From: Paenibacillus taichungensis
GTDB lineage: Bacteria > Bacillota > Bacilli > Paenibacillales > Paenibacillaceae
Length of the DNA: 64,000 nucleotides
NCBI RefSeq assembly: GCF_003287275.1
Contig: NZ_QEVW01000015.1
Span: forward strand, 124,001 to 188,000
Reading direction: 5' to 3'
Of this stretch, positions 60,620 to 64,000 are shown piece by piece. The notes under the pieces were generated by a model. That model did no database searches. It worked only from the letters and a program-made list of their open reading frames with translations, and was not told the DNA's origin. A program made the position numbers and the translations under genes. Position 1 is the first letter of the stretch; each line of letters starts with the position of its first letter.

Positions 60620-61132
60620 CTATTGTGGCGAGGCTAACTGCTCCTTGAGCAATCGGATGGTAGCTTCGTATTGCACAAGCCCCACTTGCATACATAAACG
60701 CTGTGCAGGTGAGATCTGTTCGCCAAATTGCTTCATCTGGCGCTGCAGCTCAGCATACAGCAATTCTTTACGATTCAACTCTGACCGTACCCAGCCTGTG
60801 ACAGTATCTTCATCCGCCAGCTCTCCGAAATACAGACGCATCAGAAAATCAGAACGGAACACCTCGGCTTCCAGGGGACTCATCAAGTAGGTATTGAACT
60901 CCGCAGACCCTTCCGCTGTTAAGGTATACACATTTTTGTCAGGTTTCCCTTCTTGTCTAACGGATTCCTTGGTTAACAACCCTGACTTTTCCATCTTGGC
61001 AAGTGTAGGATATATGGTGCCAAAGCTGGCATCGAAGAAAAATGAAAAATATTGTTCAAAGTACTGCTTAATCTCATATCCGGAACATGGCTGATTGTGC
61101 AGTATTCCGAGGATGACCTGCTGCGTGTTCAT
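60620..61132 (-). CDS. PadR family transcriptional regulator
   Basis: A 170-residue regulator, ATG 61132 chosen after AAAGGAG. The N-terminal winged helix reads QQVILGILHNQPCSGYEIKQ, then FGTIYPTLAKMEKSGLLTKE, typical of PadR. The C-terminal helical domain (PadR type 2, with FEQ-like and AELQRQMKQF segments) follows. It lies downstream of an ABC-2 permease gene that has two palindromic operators upstream, so it probably represses that exporter, as LmrR and LstR do. Confidence 0.9.
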   Translation of the reverse strand: MNTQQVILGILHNQPCSGYEIKQYFEQYFSFFFDASFGTIYPTLAKMEKSGLLTKESVRQEGKPDKNVYTLTAEGSAEFNTYLMSPLEAEVFRSDFLMRLYFGELADEDTVTGWVRSELNRKELLYAELQRQMKQFGEQISPAQRLCMQVGLVQYEATIRLLKEQLASPQ

Positions 61133-61254
61133 CGGTGTACCGCTCCTTTCCAATTCCTCTTAACGTATCACATCCTCCCTTATACGTTCAACATCATAAG
61201 CCGCTCACGGATTGGTTTATCTGGTTAAACGGGGGTGTATCATTATCATCCATG

Positions 61255-62472
61255 TTATCCACGATCAGGTGATGGCAGGTTCCCAGTCAGAGCGACAGGT
61301 GTCGGTGCAGACTTGGACTCCAAAGGAATGCCGGATTGTGCAGGACCTGAACCTTTGATCCACGTGCATATCACTCCCAGAACCAACGTCGCCGCTCCAA
61401 TCACCACCAGAAGCATAACATCACGACTAATCCCGTTGCCGCCAAGCACCAGATTCATCATCCCCTCCACCGCGTAGGTTGCCGGCAGATAATGTCCGAT
61501 CTGTTGATAGAAATCAGGCATGACATCGCGAGGAATGGTTGCGCCTGATGACAACATCAGCAGAGGCAACAAGGCACTATTTAACCATGCCCCAGCATTT
61601 CCAAGCAGCAGCAAGCTCAATTGCGCCACGAATAGAAAAGATAAAGTAATCAACAACTGAAATAACCATAACATCCACCATCCGTCTGCTGATGATACAC
61701 CCATCACATGCATCATTCCTGCTCCAACGAGCGATACGATAAATGCAGCACCAACATTGATGATATTTCGTGCCCAGAAACGTTCCCATTTCCCTGCCCT
61801 GCTACTGAGTTCACCAGAAACCTTTTGCAGATTCATGCCAAGCAGCATTGCACCTGTAAACGTAGCCGTCACAATCAACATCGGTACCATGGAAAAAGCA
61901 AAATTATGAACTGGATTCAGCCGTTCCACTTCTGCCTCCACCCGGGAAGATAACCCCGCTGCCATAACATTCGCCTGATCGTCAGCCATACCTGATTGAT
62001 TCAGCACTCCCCGAATGCTGTTTTGCTGTACTTCACGGTTCAACGTCGCTGTAACTTGTGCGGATACGGTCTGCATCACACTTTTTACGGTAGCTACATT
62101 GGATTCATTCATCACATACTTCACCGCCACCGGGCTCGACAAGTCTCCCGCCTGCTGCATGAAACCGGATGGAATCTCGATAATCATGTATACATCCCGG
62201 TCCGTCAACATCCGCCTTGCTTCTTCCATAGTTGCCGAGGGTTTGATCGCGAAATTAAGGCCCTCTGCAAGAGACTTTGCCACAGGCTCCGCCGCAGCCC
62301 CATCTTCATTTACGATAGTTACTGCAAGCTGATTCATCCGTGCATTTACCTGATCATATCCACTAAGCCAAATGGTATTAAAAAAAACCTGGAACAGTAC
62401 GGCTGTAATTAACCCGACCACTGTAGCTCCATTTTTCAAAAACAGAATACTCGTTTGAAAAACACTTTTCAT
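61255..62472 (-). CDS. ABC-2 / YhgE-type membrane export protein
   Basis: A 405-residue membrane protein, started at ATG 62472 (9 bases after AAGGAG). One N-terminal helix, an extracellular domain of about 160 residues (IVNEDGAAAEPVAKSLAEGL onward), then five or six C-terminal helices ending near LVLGVICTWIKGSG: the layout of YhgE/Pip-DUF3533 and ABC-2 permeases. LLPLLMLSSGATIPRDVMPDFYQQIGHYLPATYAVEG is the family core. No ATPase is adjacent. A PadR gene follows and twin palindromes precede it, so it is likely an inducible exporter or resistance protein. Confidence 0.82.
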   Translation of the reverse strand: MKSVFQTSILFLKNGATVVGLITAVLFQVFFNTIWLSGYDQVNARMNQLAVTIVNEDGAAAEPVAKSLAEGLNFAIKPSATMEEARRMLTDRDVYMIIEIPSGFMQQAGDLSSPVAVKYVMNESNVATVKSVMQTVSAQVTATLNREVQQNSIRGVLNQSGMADDQANVMAAGLSSRVEAEVERLNPVHNFAFSMVPMLIVTATFTGAMLLGMNLQKVSGELSSRAGKWERFWARNIINVGAAFIVSLVGAGMMHVMGVSSADGWWMLWLFQLLITLSFLFVAQLSLLLLGNAGAWLNSALLPLLMLSSGATIPRDVMPDFYQQIGHYLPATYAVEGMMNLVLGGNGISRDVMLLVVIGAATLVLGVICTWIKGSGPAQSGIPLESKSAPTPVALTGNLPSPDRG

Positions 62473-62513
62473 ATTATCCATCTCCTTAAGTTGTATAACT
62501 TATTCTCGGTCAT

Positions 62514-62562
62514 ATATATCGTATTGATATATAACAATAAGTAATATATCAACACGATATAT
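62514..62562 (-). promoter_or_regulatory. twin palindromic operators before the permease gene
   Basis: ATATATCGTATTGATATAT (62514-62532) and ATATATCAACACGATATAT (62544-62562) are each a 7-bp dyad with a 5-base spacer, with centres 30 bp apart; the two are also near reverse complements of each other. They are the likely binding sites of the PadR protein. Confidence 0.7.
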
Positions 62563-62600
62563 AAACGTCAATACCTTTTTATTTTTCTTTGTTGGAACAA

Positions 62601-62648
62601 CAAAAAGCCGATACGCTTCTTCACCAAGAAGAATTCATATCGGCTTTC
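62601..62648 (-). terminator. terminator of the serine dehydratase operon
   Basis: On the minus strand AAAGCCGATA and TATCGGCTTT form a stem that is continued by a CTTCTTG/AAGAAG inner helix, followed by TTTTTG. Confidence 0.8.
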
Positions 62649-62723
62649 ATATCATGAGAGAGCAGATCATTACCGTTAATGATTCAGGCTCCACGAGTTA
62701 AATTCAGTTCATTTTGATGGGTA

Positions 62724-63668
62724 TTATGCCTTGGCTTCTGGTTTATTTTCAGCAGGAGTCTCAGCTTCAGCCTCAGGCTCAGCACGCTTCGCCTTTGGTT
62801 TGGCAAGCTTCTCCATCATTTTCCGTCCTGTCGGCGTTTGAGCAAGCCCACCTTGGGCCGTTTCACGGTGCCTGCTTGGCATCGCACTGCCCACTTCCAG
62901 CATGACATCAATGACTTCGTCAGACGGAATGGCACTACGCACCCCGGCAAGCGCCATATCGGCCGCAGCCAAAGCGGTTACCGCACCCAGTCCGTTACGG
63001 ACGATGCACGGAATTTCCACGAGGCCTGCGACCGGATCGCAGATAAGGCCTAATGTATTTTTTAACGCGAGACCAACCGCATGAACCACTTGCTCCGGCG
63101 TCCCTCCACGCAGCTCCACCATGGCTCCAGCGGCCATACCGATAGCAGAACCCACTTCAGCCTGACAGCCACCCTCTGCACCGGAGATAAATGAATTGTT
63201 GGCAATGACATAACCGATCGCTCCCGCGCAGAACAGACCGTTCACCAGGTGCTCGTCACTCCAGCCAAAACGCTCCTGGGAGCTGATAAATACACCCGGA
63301 ATGATGCCGCAGGAACCGGCTGTCGGTGTCGCAACGATCCGACCCATGGAGGCATTCACTTCCGATACACAAAGGGCATACGCCATGGCCAGTGCAGAGG
63401 CATCTCCAGAACAAGTCTCACCTTTACGAATGTACTCAGCCATTTTTTTGCCATCTCCACCAGTCAAGCCGCTGCGTGATGTCGTATCTTCTGTCAGCCC
63501 TTTGTGTACAGCTTCCTTCATCACCTGGTAGTAATCCGACATCTGCCGCACAACATCCGCTTCCGGGATATTCGTCTCCTGAACCTGCTCTTCGATCATC
63601 AGCTGGGCAATGGTCTTGGACTCTGCTGTACAGATGGTATTCAGTTCATGTAGATGTTTAAACCGCAT
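62724..63668 (-). CDS. sdaAA: L-serine dehydratase, alpha subunit
   Basis: A 314-residue iron-sulfur enzyme subunit that converts L-serine to pyruvate and ammonia with SdaAB. Cluster cysteines lie in GSCGIIPGVF, GAEGGCQAEVGSA and CDPVAGLVEIPCI, as in the Bacillus two-subunit type. A low-complexity Lys/Ala/Glu-rich tail of about 28 residues (KAKRAEPEAEAETPAENKPE) follows the domain. It overlaps the sdaAB stop by 11 bases, so translation is coupled. Confidence 0.94.
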   Translation of the reverse strand: MRFKHLHELNTICTAESKTIAQLMIEEQVQETNIPEADVVRQMSDYYQVMKEAVHKGLTEDTTSRSGLTGGDGKKMAEYIRKGETCSGDASALAMAYALCVSEVNASMGRIVATPTAGSCGIIPGVFISSQERFGWSDEHLVNGLFCAGAIGYVIANNSFISGAEGGCQAEVGSAIGMAAGAMVELRGGTPEQVVHAVGLALKNTLGLICDPVAGLVEIPCIVRNGLGAVTALAAADMALAGVRSAIPSDEVIDVMLEVGSAMPSRHRETAQGGLAQTPTGRKMMEKLAKPKAKRAEPEAEAETPAENKPEAKA

Positions 63669-64000
63669 CAGGCTCGACCCCTCTCTTCAAATCAATCACG
63701 CGAATGTCCAGCATATGATCCAGCGACCGCAGGCGGTTCAACATCTCAGGATTCGGCACACCATCCATCTCCATCGCTGTCAGTGCTTCACCATCCCGGG
63801 CTTTCCGATCCACTTGCATGTACCCGATGTTCACCCCGGACGAACTGATGGTGGAGGTTACCGAAGCGAGCACCCCTGCTTTGTCCGAATGTCGCAGTAC
63901 AAGTGTGGGGAACTCTCCGCTGATCTGTACACGAAAATCATTCAATGCATGCACGGAAACACTGCCCCCGCCGATGGAAGCACCAATTAATGAGCATTCA
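63658..64000 (-). CDS. sdaAB: L-serine dehydratase, beta subunit (partial, runs off the window)
   Basis: The 3' part of the gene. The frame stays open to the window edge, reading ECSLIGASIGGGSVSVHALN before the apparent GTG at 63954, so that GTG is internal. The visible part holds the IGGGS loop of the beta subunit and a C-terminal ACT domain (PTLVLRHSDKAGVLASVTST... NIGYMQVDRK). It pairs with SdaAA encoded just downstream. Confidence 0.92.
   Translation of the reverse strand, partial: ECSLIGASIGGGSVSVHALNDFRVQISGEFPTLVLRHSDKAGVLASVTSTISSSGVNIGYMQVDRKARDGEALTAMEMDGVPNPEMLNRLRSLDHMLDIRVIDLKRGVEPDAV

Overview
The window looks like chromosome of a Paenibacillus-type Firmicute. Supporting signs are strong AGGAGG ribosome sites, an SLH-domain exported protein, a PL11 rhamnogalacturonan lyase with a cre-like site, a YezD/sulfate-permease locus, FosB, CcdC, a LanFEG-type transporter with its two-component system, and intergenic inverted-repeat elements. 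No rRNA, tRNA, CRISPR array, prophage or insertion sequence was recognised. The species call is an inference from gene content.

Region 1 (10-17836) is the most unusual part. Sixteen genes lie head to tail on the minus strand, several overlapping. The operon-leading gene (15716-15997) encodes a 93-residue peptide: a 35-residue leader followed by eleven pentapeptide repeats of the type A-R-A-V-E and a final ARA. Next come a KAS III-type ketosynthase, an ATP-grasp ligase, a PLP decarboxylase that resembles BtrK, and an acyl carrier protein. This ligase/decarboxylase/ACP trio has the same composition as the BtrJ/BtrK/BtrI module that makes gamma-aminobutyryl-ACP in butirosin biosynthesis. Then follow a Cys-less KAS III-like protein, a second active KAS III, a short and a full-length acyl-CoA dehydrogenase, a second Cys-less KAS III-like protein, a MATE exporter, an arginase-family hydrolase, an LpxL-like acyltransferase, an M16 peptidase pair (one with the zinc motif, one without) and a 4'-phosphopantetheinyl transferase. 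I read this as an undescribed hybrid pathway in which a ribosomal repeat peptide and an ACP-bound amino-acyl chain are made, possibly joined, processed and exported. The product is unknown.

Divergent from the operon is an XRE/TPR regulator of the peptide-sensing type (16175-17431), followed by a convergent small secreted prepeptide (17517-17720). An identical 15-bp element, AAATGGAGGTAAATG, lies upstream of both the repeat-peptide promoter (16063-16077) and the prepeptide promoter (17822-17836). Both promoters have a TTTAAT -35, a 17-bp spacer and a TARAAT -10. This suggests quorum control of the cluster.

Region 2 (17847-29131) holds FosB, a stress-type SDR, a gamma-glutamyltransferase, a BMP-family lipoprotein next to a chemotaxis receptor, an inverted-repeat element and a degenerate short-repeat tract, the NAD(P)HX repair enzyme, an NmrA-like oxidoreductase, a GNAT and a membrane protein. 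Region 3 (29181-33000) is a sulfate-uptake locus (yezD, cysW, cysT, sbp) with two good sigma-A promoters and a structured sbp leader ending in a terminator-like hairpin.

Region 4 (33031-50807) contains the PL11 lyase, a lactonase, an SLH protein, a nitroreductase with an Rrf2 regulator (perfect 12-bp inverted-repeat operator), a metallo-beta-lactamase-fold/TetR operon with twin operators, a HEAT/GT2/membrane-protein operon, ccdC, an MDR reductase, methionine aminopeptidase, a Ser/Arg-rich mini-protein beside a Ser/Thr kinase, a MerR-like protein and L-lactate dehydrogenase. Region 5 (50845-64000) has a four-PAS hybrid histidine kinase, a LanFEG-like ABC transporter with its two-component system, a GH13 maltogenic-type hydrolase, a PadR/ABC-2 permease pair with twin operators, and the serine dehydratase genes sdaAA and sdaAB (the latter cut by the window end).
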